In this document: piece after piece, positions 18,801-29,059 of the stretch | Layout: the number at the start of each line of letters is the position of its first letter | How positions within the stretch are numbered: position 1 is the first letter of the stretch | NCBI GenBank assembly: GCA_030068145.1 | Contig: JAPJBO010000019.1 | Coordinates: forward strand, 496,001-560,000 | DNA from: Diplonema papillatum | Lineage: Eukaryota; Euglenozoa; Diplonemea; Diplonemida; Diplonemidae | Direction of reading: 5' to 3' | DNA: 64,000 nt | Notes under the pieces: model-generated | The model's database searches: none | What the model saw: only the letters and a program-made list of their open reading frames with translations | Told to the model about the DNA's origin: nothing | Made by a program: the position numbers and the translations under genes

Positions 18801-20410
18801 CACACTGCTACCGGTATGCAAAAAATGAAACGCAGTTGAGAGTGGCAGGAAACAGCCAACAGGGGCAGCGACGGTAGCGCATACCTTGCTTCAATCAATT
18901 GACGGTTCCAGGAAAAAAAGACTACATCCCGTTGCCTGTGGCTTGGCAGTTGTGTTTGTGGGGATGGGGGGGTCCAGCGCACGGAGATCCAAGGGTGGAC
19001 AATTTCCTTCGTTTGAAAGGAAACTGCTGGATGACCGGCAGCAACTGCGAAGAGCCTCCTTTCAGTCGTCCGCCGTGCCGGGAACATAGTTTGATGTGGA
19101 TGCTATTTCCAAACTGCTCGTGATCTACATGAAATCTCTCGTGGGACATGTGCCTGTGTTTTGGCGGAAAACACCCCGGGGGATTGTTAGCTCTGCGCCA
19201 GCGGTTACCCGGAATGGGGCTATCTATGAGTCCAATGCAAGTGTGCTTTCACTATTTCGTTCCTCTGTTGCCCATTCGATTCTCCGCCGCAGAACCCACC
19301 CCGCCCCACACCCTTTTGTCCAATGATGACTAGCTTATCTTCAGTACCGGTTGCTCTTCGTTGTTCTTTCGTCTATTCATGCAGCAGGCTGTCTGTAACC
19401 CACAAGGCGTAGTCCTGCACAAAACCTGGGCACGTGCCTCGTGTAGAGCAGGTGAGCATGGGATGATACGTTTACTCGCTCATCGATGCTATGGCAATAC
19501 GGCAAACCCACTGTGCAGCCTGAGTTCAGCCCCGCGCTCCTAGCGCCCTCAAGGCAACCAATGATTACTTCGGTGTGAGGGATCAGTCCTGACCGAGACT
19601 AATGCCTGCTCCGTTGCGGTGTTTGCTTTCTGACCGATGCGTTCCAAGTCTGAAGGGTCCTTGCGTTAAGTTTGCGCCTTCTGTGGGTATACAGACTTGA
19701 TCACGACCTCTGGAAACGAAGCTTACTCTTGCGACCCGCCATCGTCGCCGGACAAAACTTATGGGCGACTGCACGGATACTCACCGCACCGGTGTTTTCT
19801 GCAGTCCTGACGGAAGAGCGGAATGCTTCAGTGTGAAATCCGGTGTGACACCCGCAAATCCAATGTGAATCCAGTGTGGTCACCTGTTTTCGCTTGGGTG
19901 TACCCACGCCCGACACTTTGACTGCACAGCTCGCTCCCCCACCCGGTGCTGGAGTACCGCGTCCAAGACTAAAAATACTGGGAATTTCTTTCTTGAGTGG
20001 GATAAACACGCAGTCTTTTTCCCCGAGGTTTTATTGTCGCAAACGAATCCCCGTGTGCAGCGGGCGGCGCCCACGGCACACGGCACCAAGCATCCATGCG
20101 AAGCATCAAGCTCAAGCCTTGTGTTGCTTCCGCGTGGAGGCACACGGAAGAGGGCCTCCGCAGGGGTGCCTACCCCCGCGAGTAATAAGGTGCCTCTTCC
20201 AAGGCAGGTTTTATCTAGCAAGGTGGCCGGTGCTTCCTCACGGGCCCCGACGCACGCCGCGTCCTCCTCCAAACCCTCACTGTCGTTTCTCTCCACTCTC
20301 TCTCTCTCCGCATTGACTGTCCGTAACCAACGCTACGTGCTAGGAAAAAAGACGAAAGGGGGGGTTTCTTGCGCGTGCAACGGCGGGAGCGTAGGCGGGG
20401 GAGGCGCGAG
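18801..20410. other. Gene-less spacer
   Basis: About 1.6 kb without a supported gene. Around 18000-18070 and 19015-19080 there are two diverged copies of a short block (words CTGCCGGGTGACTGGCGGC and CTGCTGGATGACCGGCAGC). The region just upstream of 20411 is pyrimidine-rich and should contain the promoter of the downstream gene, but no box can be assigned. Confidence 0.4.
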
Positions 20411-21154
20411 ATGAGCAAACTATTCTTGCAGGCCCAGCGGCCGGTCTCCCGGCTGCAGAGGCAGCTTCGCGGCAAGACGGACAACTTCGGGAGCTGGTCG
20501 ACCGGGTTTCCGATGCAGGACGTCACGGGCGGCTACCGGGACGGCTACATGCGGAACCAGAACATGTGGCGGTGGGAGGAGAACTGGTGGAAGGACCAAG
20601 AGAGCCACATCACGGTCCTGTACCGCAAGAGCGAAATGCGCCACGGGTTCGCGGGCGAGGAGATCGTGCTGCCGCGGAGGCAGGCGGAGGACGCTTTGGA
20701 GAAGGGCGTTGCCGTGCTGCCGAACGAGGAGAACGAGCACGTGCTGCCGGTGTGGAACCCGGAGACGAACGTCTTCGACCGCTACTTGGAGAGGACCCCC
20801 GCGCTGCTCGCCGAGATAGCGCGGAAGCGGCAGTGGATCGATTTGTACTGGAGGGTGCACGACAGCTACCTAGAGGTCCACCGGCAAGTCACCGGGTGGA
20901 ACTTCATGCTGTCGACGCCCATCGGCAAAACCGAGCTCGCTCGGCACCTATGGCAGCAGGCGCAGGTCCGCATCAACCCGGAGTGGATCCACTTCCGCTA
21001 CACCGCGCCGCAGGGCATCCGGGACCTTGGGCACACCTGGGCCTGGCTCATGCTCCCCGGCGGCCGCGACATCGCGGCGCCCCGCCTCGTGTACCACAAC
21101 GACAGGGTCAAAATTCGAATCCAGATCAAGCACGACAGGTCGGCCGCTTTCTGA
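20411..21154 (+). CDS. Unidentified 247-residue protein
   Basis: A single uninterrupted frame starts at ATG 20411 (the frame is open further upstream but without an ATG) and ends with TGA at 21154. GC-rich codon use and ordinary, non-repetitive composition support it as a real gene. The N-terminus (MSKLFLQAQRPVSRLQRQLR) is basic, free of acidic residues and possibly amphipathic, compatible with a mitochondrial targeting peptide. The body is rich in Trp, Tyr and charged residues (WRWEENWWKDQE, RKRQWIDLYWRVHDSY, AAPRLVYHNDR), like a small matrix or ribosomal accessory protein. There are no membrane segments. I do not recognise the family. A degenerate partial copy of its C-terminal part follows about 0.7 kb downstream. 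Confidence 0.7.
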   Translation: MSKLFLQAQRPVSRLQRQLRGKTDNFGSWSTGFPMQDVTGGYRDGYMRNQNMWRWEENWWKDQESHITVLYRKSEMRHGFAGEEIVLPRRQAEDALEKGVAVLPNEENEHVLPVWNPETNVFDRYLERTPALLAEIARKRQWIDLYWRVHDSYLEVHRQVTGWNFMLSTPIGKTELARHLWQQAQVRINPEWIHFRYTAPQGIRDLGHTWAWLMLPGGRDIAAPRLVYHNDRVKIRIQIKHDRSAAF

Positions 21155-21769
21155 TCTGCCCCAACTCGCTTCTTCGTCTGTCCGCGGCAAGCAGACGAAC
21201 ACACATGCACTGATCACAGAGGGTGACCCCTTCTTCTGTAAAGAGCAAGCCCACACGCGCCCCGGCGCCGGCAAGCCGACGACGTTTTCTGAAGAGTCGC
21301 TACCCTGTCGCCAAGGGGACGGGAGCTTGAAGCCTCAAAGAACGCTAGAACGAGAAAGACTTGGCTGCAGAGGCTATTCTTCTCCCTTCGTTAGTTAACT
21401 TGTTGCCCAGACACGGGGGTGGCGCCGCCCTTCCCCCGGATGGTTTTGCTTTGTAGAATAGCTGGTCTACTGACAAGCCAGACACACATGCAGACGCTCC
21501 AGGCCCCGTGCTGATGGTGAAGGTCCGCTTAATGTGTCCTTGGCTCAAGGTTCTTAGAATGTTGGACCCTTCCAAAACATGTTCTTCGCATGGAATTTGC
21601 TGCGGGATCGTTGCTCACGTGCACGCATAAACAGGAGGGGAAAGCTCGTTCAAAGTAAGACATGGTCTCGCCAAGGTGTAGAAACAACCCGGTGTTGCCA
21701 CTTTTGGGGAATGGGTGGGTGGCAATTTACCAACGGTAAGCTAGGAGAAGCAACCCACTACCTGTGTTG

Positions 21770-21925
21770 TTCGTACGTACACTTCCGCACCTCCTCTGCA
21801 CACAAGTTCCCTCAGTGGGGTACTGCAGTTCGGACGGGATCCACTTTTGGCAACACTTCTCACCTGGGCTGGGCTCATGCATGCTAGACGCGACGTTGCT
21901 GGACCTCGCTTTGCGTACCACAACG
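21770..21925 (+). pseudogene. Degenerate partial copy of the 20411 gene
   Basis: The block contains CACTTCCGC, then TCACCTGGGC, GGGCTCATGC, CGCGAC and GCGTACCACAACGACGGG, in the same order as codons 190-240 of the gene at 20411. Translated in shifting frames it gives YVHFR, SHLGWAHA and RRDVAGPRFAYHNDG against WIHFR, LGHTWAW and GRDIAAPRLVYHNDR. Several indels break the frame. Confidence 0.65.
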
Positions 21926-22242
21926 ACGGGCAAGCATGCGGGAATCAGCTTATGTGTCTCTTTCAGGAGCAAACGCGTTTTGTGATGACCTGCTTACCCG
22001 GGTTGACGCTCCGGACAGAAAGCGTTGCCGAATTCTTCAGACCGTGTCCGCAGGCCCCGGACGATGCAGCCGCCTCTTTTCGTATGAATGCTTCTTCAGA
22101 AGGCGCTGGACCAATTTCCGTACCTGCTGCGACAGCAAGCACGCAAGTCTCGGGACGCACACGTGGCTTTTGGTTCGACCGACACGCACAGAGCCAACGC
22201 ACCACTCCCAGCAACAGCGAGCTTGCTACGTTTTTCACACCG

Positions 22243-22316
22243 TCGTCTGCAGGGCGTCGTCTGCAGGGCGTCGTCTGCAGGGCGTCGTCTGCAGGGCGTC
22301 GTCTGCAGGGCGTCAA
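22243..22316. repeat. 14-bp minisatellite, ~5 copies
   Basis: The unit GCGTCGTCTGCAGG is repeated about five times without interruption. Downstream DNA continues as non-coding or ambiguous sequence. Confidence 0.95.
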
Positions 22317-22402
22317 GAGGCAGCCGGCTCCGTGTTCTCCTGCGGCGACGTTGCAGAGGCTCCGTCTGCGCATTCCAACCGCAAGAACAAAGGCGCGGTT
22401 GG

Positions 22403-22588
22403 CATTCTTTGGTTGGTATTGGGCCCAGTAGGAGGGCCTCGCCGGCCATTCTTTGGTTGGTATTGGGCCCAGTAGGGGGGCCTCGCCGGCCATTCTTTGG
22501 TTGGTATTGGGCCCAGTAGGAGGGCCTCGCCGGCCATTCTTTGGTTGGTATTGGGCCCAGTAGGAGGGCCTCGCCGGCCATTCTTTGC
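22403..22588. repeat. 44-bp minisatellite, four copies plus a partial
   Basis: The word CATTCTTTGGTTGGTATTGG begins at 22403, 22447, 22491, 22535 and (partial) 22579, each time followed by GCCCAGTAGG and GGCCTCGCCGGC. One unit differs by a single base. Because 44 is not a multiple of three, it is unlikely to be coding. Confidence 0.97.
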
Positions 22589-22599
22589 ACTCGAATCAA

Positions 22600-23525
22600 G
22601 AAGCCCCTGCAGGAATTATCGGCACAGTAGGTCCGCGTGATGGCAGCACTGAACCTGGACCCACAACCGGAAGCCGCGTACCGACAGAGCCGAATCTTCC
22701 CGCAGAAAACTGCTGCAGTCGCACTGCACACCGATGCGGACATTCAGGCACCGAGCGTCACGCACGGGAGGGGCCAACGCATTGGCAAGGCAAGCGCGGC
22801 AGGGCAACGAGTGGGTCCTCGAAGAAAGCCGAAGTCACACTCACCTTCTTCCAGGCGCCCTCTCCCCCCACACGAGAGAGGGAGGGTGCGTCTCGTTTCG
22901 TCTCTTTTTGTTTTCTCCGTGGTTGTCCGCTTCGCATCCTCGGTCTTATCCGTTGTTCAACCGTTATATTCTCTCGCCTTCGCGTTTCTCTTTTTGTCTT
23001 AAGCGAAAGCAGGCACGAAAGTCAGGTCGCTTGTTTCTCAACCTGGAATATGGTAGGAAAGATCGTCACTGTTGGCCTGAACAAGTTGAGAAAAGGCGTG
23101 CGAGGCTCTGACAGAGCGAGCGCAACAACGCTAAACGTGCTGCGTGACGATGGCCGGGTCTGTTCTTCAACTTCCTGTTTGACCTCACCACCACTCCGTG
23201 TTTGTCACCGCGGCAGGCAGCCACGTTCTCCAAGTGTAGCAGAAGCAGGGGGAACGTAGAGGTTGGCTTCATCGACAAGAGACCTTTTTTTGCCCTTTCT
23301 GTCGCCGTGTTTGTGGCAGATACGAACCGAAAGGCTGCTTTCAATGTTCTGTCCCGTGCCGTCAGCACAGGCTGCGAACCAAAACCCAAGCGCTCATGAC
23401 GTTGTGTGTAATGAAGGTGAAAGAGAACGTAACTTGAAACCCGTGACATTTGGAAAACACGGATGGAAACGCGTTTCATTAGCAGTATTGAGCCGGTCCC
23501 ACCCCGGCTGACAGGCTGTGATGGA
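22600..23525. other. Gene-less stretch
   Basis: Several overlapping frames of 60-220 codons occur on both strands; none shows a motif. The region ends at the tail of a reverse-strand LINE fragment. Confidence 0.4.
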
Positions 23526-23529
23526 CAAT

Positions 23530-24085
23530 AATCGTTTGGGTTAGAATGCAAAGAATCTGTGGCGATAATCTGCATCGCCGACGGCGCGGTTATCTCTTCG
23601 CACGTGGTGTGTCATGCTTTCGCCTTTTTAGCTCGTCTTGACCGTCGCGCTTAGGCGCGCGCTTGGTACCTCGCCTCTCCTTCGATTGCTCGTCCAGGTT
23701 CATCGGCTGCGCGTCGATTTCTGCTTCTTCACGGTGTGACCGTGTTGCCTTCTGTGGGGTCGTCTGCCCGCTCAGCTTCTTCGATTGCGCTTCGATGCGT
23801 CCTTTGCGTCTTTTCGATACCGGCTCCGCCGCAGAGTCCGATTGCTGCTTCTTCGCTCGCGTCGGTGCCGTCTTTTCAACCTTCGCTCTCAATGGCGACG
23901 AGGATTCCCGCTCTTTCCGCGCCTTCGGTCCCCTCTTTTCTTCTGCTGCTTCTGCATGCACCAACACCACGTTTTTCCTCTTCGGAGGTGACACGGGGCT
24001 CTCCGCCTTCCTCTTCTTTGCTGTCGCTTCCTCTCGCCACGGCCGCCCGGTAGAATCGTTGAGATTAGAATGCAGAATAGCTGTA
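23530..24085 (-). mobile_element. 5'-truncated LINE copy, reverse strand
   Basis: Reading the reverse strand, the block contains the last ~460 coding bases of the LINE family and the conserved tail, which in plus orientation appears as TTAGAATGCAAAGAATCTGT at 23541. On the upstream side (24048-24085) the reverse strand carries a second, older LINE 3' tail (CAGCTATTCTGCATTCTAAT). So this copy also inserted right at the tail of another copy. Confidence 0.8.
23590..24048 (-). pseudogene. LINE ORF2 C-terminal remnant, reverse strand
   Basis: About 150 codons match the basic tail of ORF2: GRPWREEATAKKRKAES, DSAAEPVSKRRKGRIEAQSK, EIDAQPMNLDEQSKERRG and DELKRRKHDTPRAKR. A stretch of about 20 residues around SGQTTPQKATRSHREEA is absent from the intact copy. 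It is open but 5'-truncated and has no RT or nuclease domain. Confidence 0.75.
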
Positions 24086-24319
24086 GCGATGGCCCGCATT
24101 TGTCACTATGGTGACAAGTCACACTAGTCACACTAGCAGTACACAGCACCGGTTACTGCACCTTTGGATCATCGTTGAAGCAACGTGCAGCCTCAATTTT
24201 GGAACCTGTGACTGGCCCAATAGCTTGAAAAAATTTTCCGCGCTTGCGGCGCTGGTATTTTTGGCTTGTGTATTGTTTCATGACGTGTTGCCAAGAAAGC
24301 GAAGACCGTGGCTGGGGTC

Positions 24320-26250
24320 GACGTCCCTGCACCCCCGGGAATACGAAGGCTCGCCGCCAACCAGAGGGGGAAGACCCTCTGAACGATGCTGTCGACATTG
24401 TGCCGCCTGTGCCGAGACCTGCAGCTGCCGTCGCCGTTGCCTGCCGAGCGGAAGGTCCGGGTGGGCTCGATGAGGACCCTGGGGGCGCCGATGCTGTGGG
24501 GGGGATTGACACCTCGCCCACCTCGCCGGGGGCGAGGAGACGCACGGGGTGCTGGAGGCGAGCTTTCCGCGGGCAGCTGCCGGGGACGGGAAGAACTGGG
24601 GCGGGGACGTGTTCCCGCAGTACGACGCGGCGCGGCGGGCACAGCGTTCGCTGCGCTGGGACGTGCCCACCCCTCTGCCGCAACGCCCGCGCCTTCCCGT
24701 GCTTGTAGCGGCTGCGCAGGCGGACTTTCTGCTCCGCACGCAGTCGGTCTGCGATGCCTGCGCAAAGCAGAAGTGCGCGGTGTGCACTGGCATGCGAAGA
24801 AACTACAGCCTTGTAGTTGACCAGTGCTGCCAGGTGCACCACCGCCCGGACGACGGCCTGCGCATTCAATGCTGCCGGGCGCATCGGCTGACGCGATGCG
24901 GGACCTGCCCGAACGCCGACGCGTGCTGCGGACGGGGGCATCACAGGGGTGTGCTGGCCGCGACAGCAGCAGTGGCGACGGGGGTGGCGGTCGCGGCGAG
25001 AGCGACGGCCTCACAGGCCGGAAGCGGCGCGCGCCGTCCCCACCTGGAACACCTACCAGCCGTGGCCGGAGAAGGCGGACGACGAAATCGCCCCCGAAGC
25101 GCGCCCCCCCGCCAGCAGACAGGAAGCGACCCGCGCCTTGCACCCCCACGACCTCTCCCGCAGCCGGGCTGCGCGCACGACGACGACGCGCCGATCTCGG
25201 CGACGACGGCACTGGCCTCGCCGGCCCGAACACACCGCGCCCACCCGGCCCCGCCCGGCCCTCTTCGATGGCAGGCCCTGACTCGGGCCCTTTTTCTGAT
25301 TCTGGTTCCGACCCTCCACGGGTCACACAACGATCGCGCCCTCCCGCCGGCTCTTCCCGGCTACTCACGTCCTCCGCATCGCGGCGTGCCTATCGGCGCA
25401 AGCGAGAAAGCGAAGACTCCGATTCCTTTTCGGATTATGAGATCGTGAGCAACTGCCAACAACAGTTGCAACCGACTAGAGTTGCGCCGCGCCGAAAGCG
25501 CGGAAAAAGTGACCCTTCTGGAGTCACAAGACGACGAAAGTTGTGGCGGCGGCCGCGGCACTGGTCGCGGCCGCGCAAGCGGCGGCGGTCGCGGCAGCGG
25601 TCGCGGCAGCGGTCGCGGCAGCGGTCGCGGCGGGGATCGCGGCGGCGGCGGTGGCGGTCGCGGCCTAGGCGAGAGCGACGGCCTCACAGGCCGGAAGCGG
25701 CGCGCGCCGTCCCCACCTGGAACACCTACCAGCCGTGGCCGGAGGAGGCGGACGACGAAGTCGCCCCTGAAGCGCGCCCCCCCGCCAGCAGGCAGGAAGC
25801 GACCCGCGCCATGCACCCCCACGGCCTCTCCCGCGGCCGCGCTGCGCGCACGACGACGACGACGCGCCGACCTCGGCGACGGCGGCACTGGCCTCGCCGG
25901 CCCGAACACACCGCGCCCACCCGGCCCCGCCCGGCCCTCTTCGATGGCAGGCCCTGACTCTGGCCATGACTCTGTTAGTTTTTCGCACTCCGATGAACTC
26001 GGACTTGACTCGCGCCCACTGCGCCCTCCACGGGTCGCGCAACGATCGAGCCCTCCCGCCGGCTCTTCCCGGCTACTCGCGTCCTCCGCATCGCAGCGTG
26101 CCTATCGGCGCAAACGAGAAAGCGAAGATTCCGATTCCTTTTCGGATTATGAAATCGTCAGTAATTTCCAAGAACAGTTGCAACCGACTAGAGTTGCGCC
26201 GCGCCGAAAGCGCGGAAAAAGTGACCCTTCTGGAGTCACGTAGCGAAAAG
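24320..26250 (+). mobile_element. Second LINE family: 3' part with duplicated tail
   Basis: The frame around 24549-24960 encodes a Cys/His array, VCDACAKQKCAVC, DQCCQVHHRPDDGL, QCCRAHRLTRCGTC and DACCGRGHHRG, whose order and spacing match the C-terminal array of the intact LINE (CHEHQKVKCDGC, CCKAHHKEDDGL, CAQHRLTQCATC, ECCRNGHHR). So it is the 3' part of a related but distinct LINE. The Lys/Arg/Pro-rich tail that follows is duplicated: unit A about 25000-25545 and unit B about 25675-26250, joined by a Gly/Arg-coding minisatellite (25570-25640). The reading frame shifts between the Cys/His array and the tail, so the copy is defective. Confidence 0.7.
25570..25640. repeat. GGTCGCGGCAGC minisatellite
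   Basis: A 12-bp motif (GGTCGCGGCAGC) and variants are repeated about five times between the two copies of the LINE tail. It probably arose by slippage and may have promoted the tail duplication. Confidence 0.8.
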
Positions 26251-26319
26251 CTGGCATAGTGTGGTACTCATTTGCTTGCAAATGACTCCCCACTAACGCA
26301 ACAAGACGACGAAAAGTTG
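26244..26319. mobile_element. 64-bp hairpin element, copy at 26257, with target duplication
   Basis: The palindrome core TAGTGTGGTACTCATTTGCT...AACGCAA lies at 26257-26301, inverted relative to the 5290 copy. It is bracketed by CGAAAAGCTG (26244-26253) and CGAAAAGTTG (26310-26319), a 10-bp duplication with one mismatch. The duplicated LINE tail (unit A, 25523-25545) has GAGTCACAAGACGACGAAAG with no insertion, which is the empty site. Confidence 0.75.
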
Positions 26320-26488
26320 TGAAAAGTTGTGAATTGATTTGGAATTCTGTGATTTTTTCTGCTAGAAAATAGGTGGATCGCCCCAGCATTCCTAACTCTG
26401 AATTCCAATTCCTACTACTCACTTACTCAGGTTACATTAAAAAAGGGTTGGACAAACTCAGCCTGAAAGCATTCCTGCTACGCATCAC

Positions 26489-27967
26489 ATGGCGCCGCAC
26501 AAATGCAGAATGTTAGTCACAGCACCGCTTTGGCTCGCTCTGGCTGTCGTGACCGCTGCAGTTGGAGAGGCTCTCACATTGAAAGTTTCGAAAGCTCCTT
26601 TGGCAACTGGTCCCAAGATGACTATGATGATGCGAATTGGTCTCAATACTCAGGCAAGACGCCTTCGGAAGGCACAGGGCCTACCAGTGCGTATGACGGA
26701 GAGTATTATATGTACGTAGAAGCTTCAGAACCGAATTCCCCAAGCAAGAGAGCCATATTGAACTCGCCTTGTTTCGATTTGGAAGCCGCTGCCACCGCCG
26801 AGTTTTCGTTTGCCTACCACATGTATGGAGCCACGGATTTTGGTCCGTTGGCGCTTGAGGCAAGCAAGGACGAGGGTCTGACGTGGACAACCTTGTGGAG
26901 CGAGAGCGGCTCTCAGGGGAACATGTGGCATACAGCCACGGTAGACCTGTTGCCGTATATCGGCTTCGTGTTGCGGCTACGCTTCAACAGGGTGACAGGC
27001 CTATCGTATGCATCGGATGCAGCTGTTGACTTTGTAAATTTGTCTATCAGTGTACCACCTACTACCAATGCCCCTCCTACCAATGCACCACCTACCAATG
27101 CCCCTCCTACCAATGCACCACCCACCAATGCACCACCTACTAATGCACCATCTACCAATGCCCCACCTACCAATGCACCACCTACCAATGCACCACCTAC
27201 CAATGCCCCACCTACCGAATGCCCCACCTACCAATGCCCCACCTACCAATGCACCACCTACCAATGCACCACCTACCAATGCACCACCTACCAATGCCCC
27301 ACCTACCAATGCCCCACCTACCAATGCACCACCTACCAATGCACCACCTACCAATGCACCACCTACCAATGCACCACCTACCAATGCACCACCTACCAAT
27401 GCACCACCTACCAATGCCCCACCTACCAATGCACCACCTACCAATGCACCACCTACCGATGCCCCACCTACCAATGCCCCACCTACCAATGCACCACCTA
27501 CCAATGCACCACCTACCAATGCACCACCTACCAATGCACCACCTACCAATGCCCCACCTACCAATGCCCCACCTACCAATGCACCACCTACCAATGCCCC
27601 ACCTACCAATGCCCCACCTACCGATGCCCCACCTACCAGTGCCCCACCTACCAATGCACCACCTACCAATGCACCGCCTACCAATGCCCCACCTACAAAG
27701 GCTCCGCCAACACGAGCACCACTGACCCCCGCACCTACCACAAGTGAGCCTGGGCCGAGTCAAGGGGCCTCTGCGAATCAAGGTGACGAAGGCATGAGTG
27801 CCATCGGTATCACTGCTATCACAGTTGGCTCTGTGTTCGCAGTCGGACTTGGGGTCGTTGGAGTTCTTGGGTTCCTGAAGATGAGTGCCGCTGCCGCTGC
27901 ACTTACCAGTGTTGAGGCCGCACAAGGACAGGCGGCCAGTGCTGGGGCAGATGCCTTGGTAGTTTAG
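26489..27967 (+). pseudogene. MAM-domain mucin-like membrane protein, two frameshifts
   Basis: Three parts of one protein lie in alternating frames. Frame 2 from ATG 26489 gives a signal peptide (MLVTAPLWLALAVVTAAVGE). Frame 1 from about 26575 gives a MAM/jelly-roll domain (ESFESSFGNWSQ, PCFDLEAAATAEFSFAYHMY, WHTATVDLLPYIG, SDAAVDFVNLSIS) and eleven PTNAP repeats. Frame 2 from 27217 gives the rest of the repeats, a transmembrane segment (SVFAVGLGVVGVLGFL) and a short cytoplasmic tail ending at the TAG, 27965-27967. The first shift behaves as a one-base loss near 26565-26585; the second is an extra G at 27217. They compensate. It is either a recently broken gene, an assembly-error case or a recoded gene. 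Intact, it would be a type I cell-surface glycoprotein with an O-glycosylated stalk. Confidence 0.7.
27050..27705. repeat. 15-bp coding minisatellite (PTNAP), ~43 units
   Basis: The unit CCTACCAATGCACCA alternates with CCTACCAATGCCCCA. It encodes Pro-Thr-Asn-Ala-Pro, a proline/threonine-rich stalk suited to O-glycosylation. One unit (27211-27226) has 16 bases because of an extra G. The near-identity of units points to recent slippage or unequal exchange. Confidence 0.95.
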
Positions 27968-27999
27968 AGCCTGCACTGCACGCATAAGAGTTGGAAACC

Positions 28000-28670
28000 C
28001 GAGACTCAAATCGAAAATTTCCTCCGTCTGAATTCCGCCAGACCAGCCGGGCGTGCGGTCTTCCGGGGGCCTTTTGACTATTGCCCGCTCAGCTGCTCAA
28101 AGGACCGCACCATGAAGGACGCTTCGTAGCGGAGCGCCTTTCCCGTAGCCAGCACGCGGGCAACGGCCTGCGGACTCGTTGGCGGTCCTCTTCCCCCTGC
28201 CGCGCTTCAGTTTGTGCATCCTCTTTTTTCGACGATTTTTATCGCGCACACGAGGCTGGCAGAACTTGAACAATCACCAACGAAAAGACACAGGCAGTGT
28301 AGTCTGGAACGACGCGGCGTTTGGGAGGTTGCCTTTGCCGCGTAGGGTAGGAACGTTTTTGTGCACGCTAGCAACGACACCGACTTACAATTCACGGACG
28401 CAGGGGCCTCTTTGCATTGGTTGCTCTTCTCACGTTACCCCACCGCATGAGATGCAAGATTCTGCCTAAACACTAAACTTAGATCTTCTCGCAACGAATT
28501 TACCTGTCAGAACGTCCCCCTGGCTGCGCCTACATCGGGGCCGTGTTGCAGAATCTGAGAACCTTCCTAAAGGACGCAAATTGTAGACCTGAGCTTCTCA
28601 AGTCCTTTTTGCTTCTCTCGAGTGGCGCAAGCCGAACATGCTGCGAATACACTCTTATCGCCTGTGGGTT
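28000..28670. other. Gene-less stretch
   Basis: No supported gene. Near 28505-28530 the words TCAGAACGTCCCCCTGGCTG and CGCCTACATCGG resemble 857-890 (TCAGAACGCCCCCGGCTGCG), suggesting another shared repeat that I could not delimit. Confidence 0.35.
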
Positions 28671-28674
28671 TTGT

Positions 28675-28776
28675 TATGGTAACAAGCTTGCTTGTCTATA
28701 TCAAAAAGTGTCGGATGGCAGCGTGCTGTGTTAAATCACTCAAAACAGGGTTTACACACGTACGCACAAACAAACA
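28675..28776 (+). repeat. Dispersed repeat V, copy 1
   Basis: About 100 bp nearly identical to 46148-46254, including TATGGTAACAAGCTTGCTTG, TCAAAAAGTGTCGGATGGCA and CACACGTACGCACAAACAAA. The short open frame it carries is shared only because the DNA is shared. Confidence 0.85.
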
Positions 28777-28777
28777 T

Positions 28778-29059
28778 TTCTTCAACAACCAGGTACCAGG
28801 GAAAGCCTAGCCAAGCTCCACGTGTTCGGCAGTACTGGGCCTTCGGGTCAAGTGGCTCCCGATTTCCCAAACTGAAGTATCAAGGCGTGGCGCACTTGGG
28901 GCTTGGTGCATGCGCTGAACATAAGCTCGTCAAGACGATCAGCCACAGGGCAGAGCGGACGGGGTTGTAGCACTGTGCTGCCTCCAACTCAAGTTTTGCA
29001 AGCTGTAGTTGACCGTCACGTTCCGGGCCAGGAGGCCTTTTTCTCTTCTTCAACAACCA
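28778..29059 (-). mobile_element. SINE-like repeat W, copy 2, with perfect 14-bp target duplication
   Basis: The 254-bp element at 28792-29045 is the inverse of the copies at 15845 and 57612. It is flanked by identical 14-bp direct repeats TTCTTCAACAACCA at 28778-28791 and 29046-29059. In plus orientation it begins GGTACCAGGGAAAGCC and ends GGAGGCCTTTTT, a T-run that could act as a Pol III terminator. No clear A or B box is visible. A 14-bp duplication is typical of LINE-mobilised insertions. Confidence 0.85.

Noticed and set aside
27001..28009. Reverse-strand Gly/Val-rich and Trp/Cys-rich frames of 246-265 codons
   Set aside because: They are antisense shadows of the PTNAP minisatellite; the plus strand has the signal peptide, MAM domain and membrane segment.
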